Virus record (IMG/VR): IMGVR_UViG_3300013126_000028
Location: 1 to 64,000 of that record
DNA from: a virus
Length of the DNA: 64,000 nt
Strand: one strand, 5' to 3'
Shown here: positions 7,960 to 17,409 of the stretch, piece after piece
Position numbering within the stretch: position 1 is the stretch's first letter
Layout of the letters: each line of letters begins with the position of its first letter
Program-made: the position numbers and the translations under genes
The notes under the pieces: generated by a model
What the model was told of the DNA's origin: nothing
Databases searched by the model: none
What the model saw: only the letters and a program-made list of their open reading frames with translations

Positions 7960-8823
7960 CTAATAAGTTTCATAATAGATTTTCCAAACTTTAAATGAAC
8001 TATAATTAATATTATTATTTTTACAAAATTCTCTTTTGGACAATCCTGAGTCAATCCATTCTTGGTATTTTTGTTTTTTGTATTCTAGGTCTTTAATTAA
8101 TTTTTTAGGTTGTATTTTTTCATTATCTCTAATATATCTTCTATACCATCTAGATATTGCGCTAGGAACTAAACCAAGCATAGTGGCATAGTCAGCTTGT
8201 GTCAAGTTTAAAGATAGCATTTTTTGAATATGTTTTTTCTTATTATCGTGAGTTAATGTTCTTAAATCTGGTCTATATTTTCTAATCCACCAATTAAATA
8301 CATTGTTTTTTAGGTTATATTTTTTACAAATGTTTTTCTTTTCAATAGGAAAAGAATCCTCCCATTCTTGCAAAATTCTATGAATTTCCTCAAGTGGCAA
8401 AATTAATCTTTCATCTCTTTGTTCGTTCCAGTATGTCTCGGGTCTATTAGAGCAAGCTTCGGACATATTTTTACGATGATTAGTAGAAAATTTTTTGCCT
8501 AAATTACACTTTCCAATATCCGACGATTCGGTTAATATATTTGTCAATATTCCTGTATCGTCTTGAATTTTACCAAACCATTTAATCAAAAAAGTTTCTT
8601 TTTCTAAAGCTTGTTCATAAGATTCACACTCATATAAAATTTTAACAATAAATCCATATTTATTAATGTAAGATTTTTTGATAGGATTATTATTTTTACT
8701 CCTATGTCCATTAATTCTAGTTTTTAAGTCTTTAGTAATTCCTATATAAAATAATCCTTCATCTAATTTATTAGTTTTATACTCAAATTTTTCTTTATAA
8801 AGACCGTAAATATAAATTTTCAT
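7960..8823 (-). CDS. GIY-YIG homing endonuclease
   Basis: 287 residues. Residues 2-100 form the GIY-YIG domain: the first motif is IYIYG, the second is GLFYIGIT, followed by DLKTRINGHRS and the catalytic Glu in ALEKETFLIKW. Residues 145-285 contain repeated helix-turn-helix units (LTQADYATMLGLVPSAISRWYRR, then LSKREFCKNNNI) that would bind the homing site. It is free-standing between genes and has its own upstream GGTGTATAAT motif and AGGAGG ribosome-binding site. A selfish mobile gene. Confidence 0.88.
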   Translation of the reverse strand: MKIYIYGLYKEKFEYKTNKLDEGLFYIGITKDLKTRINGHRSKNNNPIKKSYINKYGFIVKILYECESYEQALEKETFLIKWFGKIQDDTGILTNILTESSDIGKCNLGKKFSTNHRKNMSEACSNRPETYWNEQRDERLILPLEEIHRILQEWEDSFPIEKKNICKKYNLKNNVFNWWIRKYRPDLRTLTHDNKKKHIQKMLSLNLTQADYATMLGLVPSAISRWYRRYIRDNEKIQPKKLIKDLEYKKQKYQEWIDSGLSKREFCKNNNINYSSFKVWKIYYETY

Positions 8824-8844
8824 TTTTTGTTCCTCCTGTGTAAA

Positions 8845-8855
8845 TATTATACACC
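8845..8855 (-). promoter_or_regulatory. GGTGTATAATA promoter candidate for the GIY-YIG gene
   Basis: GGTGTATAATA on the minus strand, about 22 bases before the endonuclease ATG, with AGGAGG between. Member of the GGTGTAT motif set. Confidence 0.4.
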
Positions 8856-8891
8856 ATGGATGAACAAAACGTCATTTTTTTTCTTGACGAT

Positions 8892-9566
8892 TCACCAAGC
8901 TCGACACGACCAGTATCGGCTTTTCCATTTTGGGCCAGGACTATCACAATTATGTCTTGCTCGGAAATTTTTTCTTCTTTCTGGAATATGTTTCTTAATT
9001 TTCATTTCTTGTGATCCAAACCTCACAATAACAACTTTACCTTTGTCATTTTTGGTATAGACCGCAAACTTTTTCTTAGCATCAGGAGTTCTAAAAGGTT
9101 TATTAAGAGTAACTTTACGCCCCTGATATTCTGCTGCTTTGGATTCTCCAACATATCTTAAGTATTTGTTATTTTTTTTATAATTTCTTTTTTGATCAAA
9201 ATAAAATATCTCTCTAGTATCAGGATCTATATATTGGTATTTTCCTTTGCAGCCACAACCCATTTTCCCAAAATCATAATCTTCTTGATCTTCATCCTCA
9301 TAATCCTCATAATCTTCATCATTAGGAATTATTATATTAGAACAATTAGCCTCTTCTTCACGATCATCCTCACACTCACAACAACTATTACCAAATGTCC
9401 ATTCCAAAAAAGAAACTGTCCTATCAAAAATGCCCGAAACTCTATTTAAACAAATTGCTATCCTTTGTTTTTCATCAGGATACTCTTTATTCATAGTTTC
9501 GTCTCTCATGCATCTAGAGACAAATTTATTTGACTTTTCGTTTTTTTCTGGTTTTGGGAGAGGCAT
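8892..9566 (-). CDS. Cys-rich conserved phage protein
   Basis: About 225 residues. The N-terminus (FVSRCMRDETMNKEYPDEKQRIAICL) is a motif that I recognise from phage prohead-protease-associated and other phage proteins. The middle holds a Cys/acidic stretch (NSCCECEDD, CGCKGK). The C-terminal third (KKFAVYTKNDKGKVVIVRFG, then RARHNCDSPGP and SRYWSCRAW) is a conserved domain often seen in phage structural gene neighbourhoods. Probably a two-domain virion-related protein. The chosen ATG is the second of two close in-frame starts; its 5' end overlaps the upstream glycosyltransferase gene. Confidence 0.7.
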   Translation of the reverse strand: MPLPKPEKNEKSNKFVSRCMRDETMNKEYPDEKQRIAICLNRVSGIFDRTVSFLEWTFGNSCCECEDDREEEANCSNIIIPNDEDYEDYEDEDQEDYDFGKMGCGCKGKYQYIDPDTREIFYFDQKRNYKKNNKYLRYVGESKAAEYQGRKVTLNKPFRTPDAKKKFAVYTKNDKGKVVIVRFGSQEMKIKKHIPERRKNFRARHNCDSPGPKWKSRYWSCRAW

Positions 9567-10647
9567 AATAACTACCATTAGATGTAAGTGTTGAATTAAT
9601 AATATTAACAGTTCTATCCCACGAATATTTTTGAGCTGTTAAAAGACCCTGGCCGTTAGAATCTATACGATTATTATACACATATCTCATATATTCTACA
9701 GTTTGTTCTATTTGACTTTCTCCTAATTTAGCCCAATTCCCAAAACCCTTAAACCATTTACCATCATTAGCCGGTTCTATAGAATCCACTTTTACTAGAT
9801 AGCTATTATCTTTAGTGCAATATTCGGTGTGAGCAGAATAGTCTGTTACAATTACCGGTTTGTTCATGCTCATACACTCTATAACCTCATTATTCCATCC
9901 TTCTGCTCTAGAAATAAATACTCCACAATCACCATAAAAAATAAATTCGGCTAAATTATATTGGGTGGGTAATTTGTTGTAAAGTTTAATTTTGTCTTTT
10001 AATTTGCAACTATCTACCATTTTAATCCAATAATTATTTTCTTGTTCATTTAAGAATGGATTATAGGGCACCAATCTTAATTCAACATTATCATTAATAT
10101 CAAATGCCCTATCAAAAGCTTGTAATAATATATCATGAGATTTTCTATGTTCCCATTTGCCAATATGAAAAAATATGTAATTATCTTGTTCTATTTTAAT
10201 CTTATTGGGTTCATAAAAAATAGTATTATCAACACCCAAAGGGGCTACATAAATGGGCCTGACTATCTCATTTTTCTGCAAAATCTTTTTGCCCCATTCT
10301 GACGCAACAAAAACATAATCACAACCATTAAGATGATGTTTTTCTTTATTTGTAAGAGTGTCTATTTCGAAAAATGGAAAGGAGTAGTAGTGTCCTTTGC
10401 CTATTCTAGAAGCAAGATCAAATTGGTGCCAAATTTTTAAGCAAGGGGCGTCGTATTTATAATCTTCGGATTTACTCATTAAATTTTTGATTAATTCACC
10501 ATCAGTTTGAGAATTAACTTCTATACTAGATCCCATAGGGAATAAACTAATATCAACATCTAGCATATTTAGATGTTTCACAATGTTAAATGAAGTAATT
10601 CCGTATCCTGTACTATTAATTGGACAATTGATGTTAATATTTTTCAT
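9526..10647 (-). CDS. Glycosyltransferase, GT-B fold (GT4-like)
   Basis: 373 residues with the GT-B layout: N-terminal STGYGITSFNI (nucleotide-sugar glycosyltransferase start), APLGVD at the domain junction, and the C-terminal donor-binding region ISRAEGWNNEVIECMSMNKPVIVTD, equivalent to the E-x7-E motif of GT4. It lies at the downstream end of the sugar island, so it likely decorates host surface glycan, phage DNA or virion protein. Confidence 0.82.
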   Translation of the reverse strand: MKNININCPINSTGYGITSFNIVKHLNMLDVDISLFPMGSSIEVNSQTDGELIKNLMSKSEDYKYDAPCLKIWHQFDLASRIGKGHYYSFPFFEIDTLTNKEKHHLNGCDYVFVASEWGKKILQKNEIVRPIYVAPLGVDNTIFYEPNKIKIEQDNYIFFHIGKWEHRKSHDILLQAFDRAFDINDNVELRLVPYNPFLNEQENNYWIKMVDSCKLKDKIKLYNKLPTQYNLAEFIFYGDCGVFISRAEGWNNEVIECMSMNKPVIVTDYSAHTEYCTKDNSYLVKVDSIEPANDGKWFKGFGNWAKLGESQIEQTVEYMRYVYNNRIDSNGQGLLTAQKYSWDRTVNIINSTLTSNGSYYASPKTRKKRKVK

Positions 10648-10651
10648 ATTA

Positions 10652-11767
10652 TTATTTCCTATTTATTTTGACAAATTTTGCACACTTATTAAAGTCTTTT
10701 AAGTATTTGGCCCCTATATATGTACCACAACTACGCAAGCCCCCTAATATTTCTTGAACAACATTTTCTACCAAACCTTTGTATTTTACTTTTTCAACTC
10801 TACCTTCACTAGCTCTATAATCTTTTTTGCCTTCTCCATGTTTTTCTTGAGCATGATGACTGCTCATGCCGTAGAATGTTAAGTATGTTTTTCTTTTAGT
10901 TGATTTACCATCTCCAGGATCAAAAGGCTGACACCATTCATAGCTAGTTGATCCGTTATAATCTTTCATAGTTCTAAGATATTCATACTCCCATTCTCCC
11001 TCACACTCTTCTGTTCCTGCGAACATACTTCCTAACATTATAAAATCTGCTCCTCCGCACATACCCTTGCAGATGTCTCCGCTGGTCCTGCAACCCCCGT
11101 CACTCATGATTAAACCTAGTCTGCCCGTGTCTGTTTTAAGTCCGTGGGCGGCATGACCACACTCATTAATACAGCTAAACGTACCATAGCCCACGCCTGT
11201 CACCATCCTTGTTTCGCAAAATTGACCCGGCCCAATCTGAATTTTACAAACATCAACTCCCCCATGAATAATCAATTCCTCACAAATTTCTGCGGTAGTT
11301 ACATTACCAGCAACAATGATACTATCTTTAAAAGTATCACGAACACCTTTACAGAATTTTACAAAACTTTCCATATATCCATTTGGAACATCAATAACAA
11401 TATTAGGATTTTTCCCAAGCTTTTTAGCCACTATTTGTAGTTTAGATATATCCTCATAAGACTTACCGATGCTAATCCAAGCATAATCTATTCCGGCACT
11501 ATTAATAATATCAACTAGTTCGTGAGAACTGTAATATTTGTGTAAAGCTGTGACTATTTTAAATTGCGCTAATTTAATGGCCATTTTTTTGCTAGTCAAA
11601 GGCACCATATTAGAACAAACTATTGGTATACCATTCCAGATTCTAGGACTATGGTAAAATTTAAAATTTCTTTCTAATACTACTTCTTTTCTACTTTCCA
11701 GAGTGGTTCTTTGAGGAACAATTAAAACATCATCAAAATCCAACTTAACTTCTTGACTAACTAACAT
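10652..11767 (-). CDS. guaC: GMP reductase (IMPDH/GMPR family)
   Basis: 371 residues matching GMP reductase length rather than IMPDH (no CBS insertion). Seen: N-terminal LDFDDVLIVPQR, PIVCSNM, VIDVPNGY, VAGNVTTAE, the catalytic loop GPGQFCETRMVTGVG with the thioimidate cysteine, IMSDGGCRTSGDICK and GADFIMLGSMFAG. It converts GMP to IMP with NADPH. In phages such enzymes can redirect purine pools. It sits between a glycosyltransferase and a deoxyribosyltransferase-like gene. Confidence 0.9.
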   Translation of the reverse strand: MLVSQEVKLDFDDVLIVPQRTTLESRKEVVLERNFKFYHSPRIWNGIPIVCSNMVPLTSKKMAIKLAQFKIVTALHKYYSSHELVDIINSAGIDYAWISIGKSYEDISKLQIVAKKLGKNPNIVIDVPNGYMESFVKFCKGVRDTFKDSIIVAGNVTTAEICEELIIHGGVDVCKIQIGPGQFCETRMVTGVGYGTFSCINECGHAAHGLKTDTGRLGLIMSDGGCRTSGDICKGMCGGADFIMLGSMFAGTEECEGEWEYEYLRTMKDYNGSTSYEWCQPFDPGDGKSTKRKTYLTFYGMSSHHAQEKHGEGKKDYRASEGRVEKVKYKGLVENVVQEILGGLRSCGTYIGAKYLKDFNKCAKFVKINRK

Positions 11768-11788
11768 TATTATCTATCTCCCTAATTT

Positions 11789-12319
11789 TTATATAGTAAA
11801 AAAGCGCCATCTATTATAGTGTTGTATATTTTCATTACTATTAATGTGTAATAAATATGATTTAATTTCTTCCCATTCAGAGAAAAACCACTCATGAGGT
11901 AAAGTTCCGAACAACCAATCTGGAGTACTATTTTTCCCTTGTTGTATATGAACTAAAATTGGTTTTTTTGATCTATTACAAAGATAGATTTCTTCCCAAG
12001 TTCCACAAGCATAATGGTCTAGATCTAGATTGACTATCATAAAGTCACTAATATCTACTAATCTTAAGTCAACACCTCTAATAGTTTTCATTAAAGATGC
12101 TAGTTCATCATACCTTTTTTCTTTTTTTAACTTTGTCTTGTATTCATGAGTTTGAGCATCTTCTTGACCTTCAATCGCCGGTTTTTTAATAGGATTGAAT
12201 ACTACAATTCCTAAATCTTCTAAGAATGGAGTAATATTATCTCTCCAACCATTTCCTCTATCAGAAACTCTGTCCATTGCACCAGCCAAATAAACTCTTT
12301 GATTTTTAAGTCTGTTCAT
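11789..12319 (-). CDS. Nucleoside 2-deoxyribosyltransferase-like protein
   Basis: 176 residues. RVYLAGAMDRVSDRGNGWR opens the Rossmann-like fold of the family, followed by VVFNP and RGVDLRLVDISDFMIVNLD, then GTWEEIYL carrying the family glutamate. Such enzymes cleave or transfer 2-deoxyribose between bases; several phage members hydrolyse modified nucleotides. Located next to GMP reductase, so purine nucleotide metabolism is plausible. Confidence 0.75.
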   Translation of the reverse strand: MNRLKNQRVYLAGAMDRVSDRGNGWRDNITPFLEDLGIVVFNPIKKPAIEGQEDAQTHEYKTKLKKEKRYDELASLMKTIRGVDLRLVDISDFMIVNLDLDHYACGTWEEIYLCNRSKKPILVHIQQGKNSTPDWLFGTLPHEWFFSEWEEIKSYLLHINSNENIQHYNRWRFFTI

Positions 12320-12462
12320 TTTTGGTCGTAATCCACTAACAAGAAGGAAAAAAGATCTTTAGAAGGTTTTGCTGGTGGTAAAATTCCTGATCTAGTATAA
12401 GATATGGTTCTATAGCAATTTAATAAACCAACCAATATTGCTAAACTTAACGCTATTGTCAT
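12316..12462 (-). CDS. Small membrane peptide (48 aa)
   Basis: A short reading frame beginning MTIALSLAILVGLLNC with one hydrophobic segment and a soluble tail ending LLVDYDQK. It fills the gap between two genes exactly: ATGA overlaps with the stop of the upstream gene (12459) and with the start of the downstream one (12319). This coupling is the main evidence that it is translated. Confidence 0.68.
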   Translation of the reverse strand: MTIALSLAILVGLLNCYRTISYTRSGILPPAKPSKDLFSFLLVDYDQK

Positions 12463-13337
12463 TTAACGAAAACCATTTGTTGAGAAGGATTTAGTACTAA
12501 TCTAAAATTATTACTAGTATCTTTTGCTAGACTATAATGAAAACAAACATGCTCACAATCTTTATAGTCATAATTACCTTTAAAATAAATATCGCTACGA
12601 TATATACAACATCCTCCAAAAGCACTATTCACACTAAAAATACCGCTACCAGTTGGTGGTATAAACAATCCAAACCAAAACATAGGAGCAAGATTGTTGT
12701 TTGGAGCAGGAGGAAACACTTCATTGTCCAGCCACCAAGTTTGTCTAAACGCCCAACAGTCGTAGTTCCACATATTATAAATGTCGGGATTGCGCGAATC
12801 AAGTCCTTTTTTGTATTCAAAACTATTACCCGCTACAGCACTGATAACTGGATTATTCCGTAAGTATCCAAAACTATTTAACAGTCCCGACAAACTAATA
12901 TCGTCAAAATCCATATCTAACACTATAACAAAATCGCCCGGAGCTTTCTGTTGTGCAATCTCTTTTAACTTGTTTCGATATTCACTCAAAGCTTTTATTC
13001 TATTTTCATCCTTAACCGTGCCATAATGGGGTCTATCTAGATTTTCACTTATAAAAGTTAGTTTATCTGAGTATTTTTCTTTCAGTTTTTCTAGTATATT
13101 TTTAGTATTATCAACAGAATCATTTTCGTATAACAGTATATTACCATTAGCTTCATATTTTGTAAAAAAAGATACTAACAAGTCTATATTTTTTTCTAAT
13201 ACATTTTCAACATTTCTTACTAAAGATAATATTGTTATATTTGAATTTTGTAGTATTGTAATTCCGTCATTAATGTGTTTAACGTAGTTTTCTTCATATA
13301 TCTCATATAAAGGTAATAGTTCTGATAATTTTTTCAC
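12459..13337 (-). CDS. Glycosyltransferase, Cap59-like (GT-A)
   Basis: 292 residues. ITILSLVRNVENVLEKN, LLYENDSVDNTKNIL and VIVLDMDFDD form the GT-A nucleotide-sugar site with its acidic metal motif. GGCCIYRSDIYF follows near residue 245. The overall layout resembles the Cap59 family of capsule mannosyltransferases. Four-base overlap with the following gene; part of the sugar island. Confidence 0.72.
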   Translation of the reverse strand: MKKLSELLPLYEIYEENYVKHINDGITILQNSNITILSLVRNVENVLEKNIDLLVSFFTKYEANGNILLYENDSVDNTKNILEKLKEKYSDKLTFISENLDRPHYGTVKDENRIKALSEYRNKLKEIAQQKAPGDFVIVLDMDFDDISLSGLLNSFGYLRNNPVISAVAGNSFEYKKGLDSRNPDIYNMWNYDCWAFRQTWWLDNEVFPPAPNNNLAPMFWFGLFIPPTGSGIFSVNSAFGGCCIYRSDIYFKGNYDYKDCEHVCFHYSLAKDTSNNFRLVLNPSQQMVFVK

Positions 13338-14638
13338 TTTTCCCTCTGTTTTATACTTTGTTTAGGAACACAACCACTATTTATTGCTACGACGCTTCCA
13401 AGACTAGCTCTTCTGTCATAGGGACTAGGACCAACAAAATCACCACCAACAGAGGTTCCATCACCATTATAGTAAAGGTTTTTTACGGTGTTGGTTAATT
13501 CTTTATTATTTATTTTATCAAGCATGTCTTTAATAAAATCTGATACTGTACTCTGATATAAATGACATAGAGTATAATACTGATTCCACGACTCTGCCAC
13601 AGTTTCTTTTGCTTTTTCTATTTCTGATGGATCATTACTATAAGCTATACCAGCATCATAAGCAAATCCACTAGGATGACCTAATATTCGAGATCTAATA
13701 TATTCTTGTTTTGTTAAATCGTTCGATGGATGAAGGACGGTGACACAACCACAAAGCGGCGCCATTACACTAAAAAAAGTATTAGGATCATAACAATAAA
13801 ACAATTCAGAATTATTAAAAATATCAACAGCTTCAGAAATAGAGGTTTTGTCAATATTAATATCTTTATCATTATGATAGTTTTCAATTTTTCTATTGTT
13901 CAAAGTTTTTGGAATCCATTGCATTTTTTTAAACGCATAACAGTTATTATCTCTTTTTTTTATTTGTTGATTTTTTATTATAGGATTAGTCCATATATTT
14001 ACAAGTCTTTTAGAATTGGTTAAAAATGATGGTTCCCAATTATAAACAATATCTGTTGGACTCCAAGCATACTTATAAAAATCTTTTGGCGCCTCATATC
14101 CAAGATCTAATAAAATCCATCCAACAACATGTTTAGCGTTTAATGGATTTCCAACTATATTTTCAGGATAAATTACAATAGTATTGTCGTCAATTAAAAA
14201 TGGATTAATAAAATTGTTGCAAAAATCATTAGAGTATCTTTTGTGATCATAACTATATAAATATACTTTGATATTATCTGATCGAAAATTATTTATAGTT
14301 TTTGCTAAATTGTGTAACACCATTATTCCTCCACAAGCAATATCTAGCGGTGGAGTATATATAACAATTTTTATAGAGTTTACATAGTCTTGGCTTAATA
14401 TAAAGTCTTTTTTTTCAAGCTGATTATTTTTTTGAAACAAATCTAATAAGGTTTTATTATCTTGTGTTCTATAAAATTTAGTATCTAGAATTGGTCTAAT
14501 TAAAGGAGCTAAAGCTGGAATTGGAGCAGTCATAGGTTTTCCAATTTCGCTAGAGTCTGATAAAGCTCTACGAACTCTCATATCCTCAGAATGAATGCTC
14601 ATAATTGATCCAATGAAATCCATGAGTTTGGATACCAT
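13334..14638 (-). CDS. Glycosyltransferase-like protein
   Basis: 434 residues. After an 80-residue N-terminal extension comes IVIYTPPLDIACGGIMVLHNLAKTI, the typical GT-B acceptor-domain start with a Gly-Gly loop, followed by VVGWILLDLG. The second domain has FYCYDPNTFFSVMAPLCGCVTVLHPS. I read this as a GT-B glycosyltransferase related to rhamnan/WsaF-like enzymes; the donor is unknown. The C-terminus ends in an unusual Gly/Ser-rich tail. The start overlaps the GT11 gene by 40 bases; a later ATG at 14623 is an alternative. Confidence 0.62.
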   Translation of the reverse strand: MVSKLMDFIGSIMSIHSEDMRVRRALSDSSEIGKPMTAPIPALAPLIRPILDTKFYRTQDNKTLLDLFQKNNQLEKKDFILSQDYVNSIKIVIYTPPLDIACGGIMVLHNLAKTINNFRSDNIKVYLYSYDHKRYSNDFCNNFINPFLIDDNTIVIYPENIVGNPLNAKHVVGWILLDLGYEAPKDFYKYAWSPTDIVYNWEPSFLTNSKRLVNIWTNPIIKNQQIKKRDNNCYAFKKMQWIPKTLNNRKIENYHNDKDINIDKTSISEAVDIFNNSELFYCYDPNTFFSVMAPLCGCVTVLHPSNDLTKQEYIRSRILGHPSGFAYDAGIAYSNDPSEIEKAKETVAESWNQYYTLCHLYQSTVSDFIKDMLDKINNKELTNTVKNLYYNGDGTSVGGDFVGPSPYDRRASLGSVVAINSGCVPKQSIKQREK

Positions 14639-15495
14639 CTATAATTCAGAGTTTTAGCATGGATACAGTTGGTGTTATCTTCAATAAATTTTGCTGGACA
14701 CACTATTTTTTTGTTTAAATTTCTATTCAAAATAGATGCCCAGTAACTAAAACTACTATTAGCACAAATATTATGGATACACAAAGACATTAGGCACATT
14801 CCGACAGAGCTAGGCATGGGGTTTGTGTACTCTATATCATATTTAGATTCTAAATTTTTAAATATATTTTTACACTCGTTAATGTCGTCGCTAAATATCA
14901 AATATTTAGTATTTTTAATATCAAACAGATTCATAGCCCTTTGATAAAAATCTATACTAAGTTTAATGTGTCTATTATCGGGTATTTTTTTATATTCATT
15001 TCTAACACAAACACCAACAATATCTTTTGATGTTTTGGGTAAAAGTTTTTTACATCTATTGATTAAATTACTATTAAAAATAAATAGTTGTTTAATAATT
15101 TCATCTTTATATTTTGTATATAGTTCTTGATTAAGATTATATCTACAAATAATATTATAATTAGTATTATTAATACAAGAACATATTTCTTCATATGAAG
15201 AACTAGTAAAATCTATCCATTTCCAAGTTATGTCTTTAATTTGGTTCTCTTGTATAACTTTAAATATTTTAGACATATTAGAAAAAACGTGTTGAGGATA
15301 CATAATTGGTTCATCAAATTTATTAAAAAATTCCATAGCACTAGTTAGATTCTGCTGTTTAAAATCTATATCTAGAATACAAGGAATTATACCAGTATCT
15401 TTATGTAAACTATACATAGCCGCATAATGACCCATCAAAGTTCCAAATCCTTCTTTAAGAAAATAATCTGGATCTAAAGTAAATAATTTGGTCAT
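14599..15495 (-). CDS. GT11-like fucosyltransferase
   Basis: 298 residues with alpha-1,2-fucosyltransferase (GT11) features: GFGTLMGHYAAMYSL near the N-terminus, GVCVRNEY (family HxRxxDY motif, altered), YLIFSDDINECK and ANSSFSYWASILN, the conserved NSSFSWW-type motif. It would transfer fucose or a similar deoxyhexose onto a glycan. Immediately downstream of the sugar-dehydratase gene with a four-base overlap. Confidence 0.75.
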   Translation of the reverse strand: MTKLFTLDPDYFLKEGFGTLMGHYAAMYSLHKDTGIIPCILDIDFKQQNLTSAMEFFNKFDEPIMYPQHVFSNMSKIFKVIQENQIKDITWKWIDFTSSSYEEICSCINNTNYNIICRYNLNQELYTKYKDEIIKQLFIFNSNLINRCKKLLPKTSKDIVGVCVRNEYKKIPDNRHIKLSIDFYQRAMNLFDIKNTKYLIFSDDINECKNIFKNLESKYDIEYTNPMPSSVGMCLMSLCIHNICANSSFSYWASILNRNLNKKIVCPAKFIEDNTNCIHAKTLNYRWYPNSWISLDQL

Positions 15496-16631
15496 TTAAA
15501 AAATTCTTTTATTTTATAGCAAACATAATCTACGTCTGCTAATGTTATGCCATGATGAGATCCAAGTAAAAATCCATTTTTCATAATAGTATCAGAATTA
15601 AAAAATGGTTGTAAATAATTTCTATAAGCAGGGTGTCTAGTAACATTACCAGCAAAAGTAACTCGTGTTTGTATATTGTTATTTTCTAAATGATGTAATA
15701 ATTCATATCTATTTTCTGTTTGTAATGGTATCGCTAGCCAGTTTGGTTTGATAGTATCATCAGGTAATAGAATTTGTTTACAATCAGTCAAATTTGACAA
15801 ATATCTTTCTATATTATCTCTGCGAATTTTAGCAAACTTTTCAAACTTTTCTAGTTGTACCAATCCAAAAGCAGCATTCATTTCACTACTTTTCATATTA
15901 TATCCTAGACAACCATATAAAAATTTATGATCATACGGAATACCATCAACAGTATGATTAAATCTATCACTCATAATTTCAGAATTATCGCCAATTCGCC
16001 CCCAATCTCTAAAATTTAAACACGTATCTCTTAATTTAATATCATTATACATAACCATACCGCCGGAGCCGCCAGCAGTAATAACATGACTAGCATAAAA
16101 ACTAGTTGTGCTAATATCACTTTCTAAAGTGTGTGTTATAGTATCGGCAGAATCTTCGATCAAAATAATATCATTTCTACCAATTTTTGCTAACTCTGTT
16201 TTAATTTTTTTCCAATCTGGTTTATTCCCAATTAAATTTGGCAACATAAGGACTTTGGTATCTTCATTAATAAGCTCCAATATCTGTTGAACAGATGGAA
16301 CGTATGTCGTTAATTCAACATCACAAAAAACTGGCTCTAAACCCAACTGAACAATAGGCGCTAAGGTTGTTGAAAATGTACATGCGGGAGTAATAACTTT
16401 ACTGCCTTTTGATAGTTGTAAACTAGCAAGAGCTAAAAGACAAGCAGAGGATCCAGAGTTAACAAAAACTCCGTATTTTTTACCAAATATTTGAGATACT
16501 TTTTCTTCGAACTCTATTGATTTTGGGCCAAATCCGGCCAGCCAACCATCTTGTAAACACCGTGTAACAGCATCTATTTCTTCTTGTCCGTATGACTCAA
16601 ATTTATTGGGGGCATACCATATTTTTTTCAT
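15492..16631 (-). CDS. DegT/RfbH-type PLP enzyme, probable sugar 3-dehydratase
   Basis: 379 residues of the DegT/DnrJ/EryC1/StrS fold I PLP family: FVNSGSSACLLAL, TPACTFSTT, LIEDSADTI. At the site of the PLP lysine the sequence is SFYASHVITAG, i.e. His instead of Lys, as in ColD and RfbH 3-dehydratases. YDHKFLYGCLGYNMKSSEMNAA is also RfbH-like. The Cys-rich iron-sulphur loop of RfbH is absent (RDWGRIGDNSE). It therefore likely removes the C3 hydroxyl of a 4-keto-6-deoxy sugar rather than transaminating. Overlaps the SDR gene by 29 bases. Confidence 0.8.
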   Translation of the reverse strand: MKKIWYAPNKFESYGQEEIDAVTRCLQDGWLAGFGPKSIEFEEKVSQIFGKKYGVFVNSGSSACLLALASLQLSKGSKVITPACTFSTTLAPIVQLGLEPVFCDVELTTYVPSVQQILELINEDTKVLMLPNLIGNKPDWKKIKTELAKIGRNDIILIEDSADTITHTLESDISTTSFYASHVITAGGSGGMVMYNDIKLRDTCLNFRDWGRIGDNSEIMSDRFNHTVDGIPYDHKFLYGCLGYNMKSSEMNAAFGLVQLEKFEKFAKIRRDNIERYLSNLTDCKQILLPDDTIKPNWLAIPLQTENRYELLHHLENNNIQTRVTFAGNVTRHPAYRNYLQPFFNSDTIMKNGFLLGSHHGITLADVDYVCYKIKEFFK

Positions 16632-17409
16632 CTTTTATCTTTCTATATGTTTCTAATATTCCGTGTTCCAGACCGTCGTATTTGATATGTATATCATAGT
16701 AATCGCCGATGTAGTCAGAGTCATACTTTTGATTTTGTAAATCTATACTAACTCTATGATCGTCTAGACTATTAATAATATTAGCAATATTCGTGAGTGA
16801 ATATTTCTGATTATAAACACAGTCTAAGGTTTTAGGTATATTTTCGTAGTCTATATACTTTTGTACTATTTTGATAAAATCTAGCATATAAATAAAATCC
16901 ATTAGCTTATCACTATGAACAATTATATTTTGCTTATTTAAGTATCTAGTTATATTACTCTTAATAAATCTTCGTTCTAGTTCATTTTGATCAAACGCAC
17001 CATAGATTCTTAAATTGTAGCAATTTTCTTTGTCTGCTAAGGAAGACGCTATGATCTTTTTACTTAGTCCATAAAAACTATTGGGACTATATTTTTCTGC
17101 ACCAGATCCTATATTGATAAACTTTTTATATCTGTGTCTATGATTTAGTAGGTTGTAATACATTTTAATATTATCGTCTAAAATAGATGAATTATCAGAT
17201 TCTAATCTATTACCCCCCTTGATTGCGGTATGTATAACAACATCAAAAAACATGCCATCATCTAGACTATCAAACCATTTATTGGTAGAATTGGTATCTC
17301 TAAGATCAAAAATTTGTCTATTAATTGAAATTATATTATATAAACTATGTAAATATTTATATATACTAAATCCTATATATCCTTGACTCCCTGTTAATAA
17401 AATATTCAT
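16603..17409 (-). CDS. SDR-family nucleotide-sugar epimerase/reductase
   Basis: 268 residues. N-terminal TGSQGYIG is the glycine-rich NAD(P) loop; VVIHTAIKGG and the catalytic pair YGLSKK follow. It resembles the short GDP-fucose-synthase or dTDP-4-keto reductase type. It would act on the keto-deoxy sugar made by neighbouring enzymes. Overlaps the methyltransferase gene by four bases. Confidence 0.76.
   Translation of the reverse strand: MNILLTGSQGYIGFSIYKYLHSLYNIISINRQIFDLRDTNSTNKWFDSLDDGMFFDVVIHTAIKGGNRLESDNSSILDDNIKMYYNLLNHRHRYKKFINIGSGAEKYSPNSFYGLSKKIIASSLADKENCYNLRIYGAFDQNELERRFIKSNITRYLNKQNIIVHSDKLMDFIYMLDFIKIVQKYIDYENIPKTLDCVYNQKYSLTNIANIINSLDDHRVSIDLQNQKYDSDYIGDYYDIHIKYDGLEHGILETYRKIKDEKNMVCPQ

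Noticed and set aside
7949-7961. AGTGTATAAAATA motif before the PAP2 gene
   Set aside because: It ends only three bases from the ATG, leaving no room for a leader; probably chance in AT-rich DNA.
10652-11767. Split intein in the IMPDH/GMPR gene, as known from fractured IMPDH genes
   Set aside because: The gene is continuous, with the catalytic loop intact and no intein blocks.
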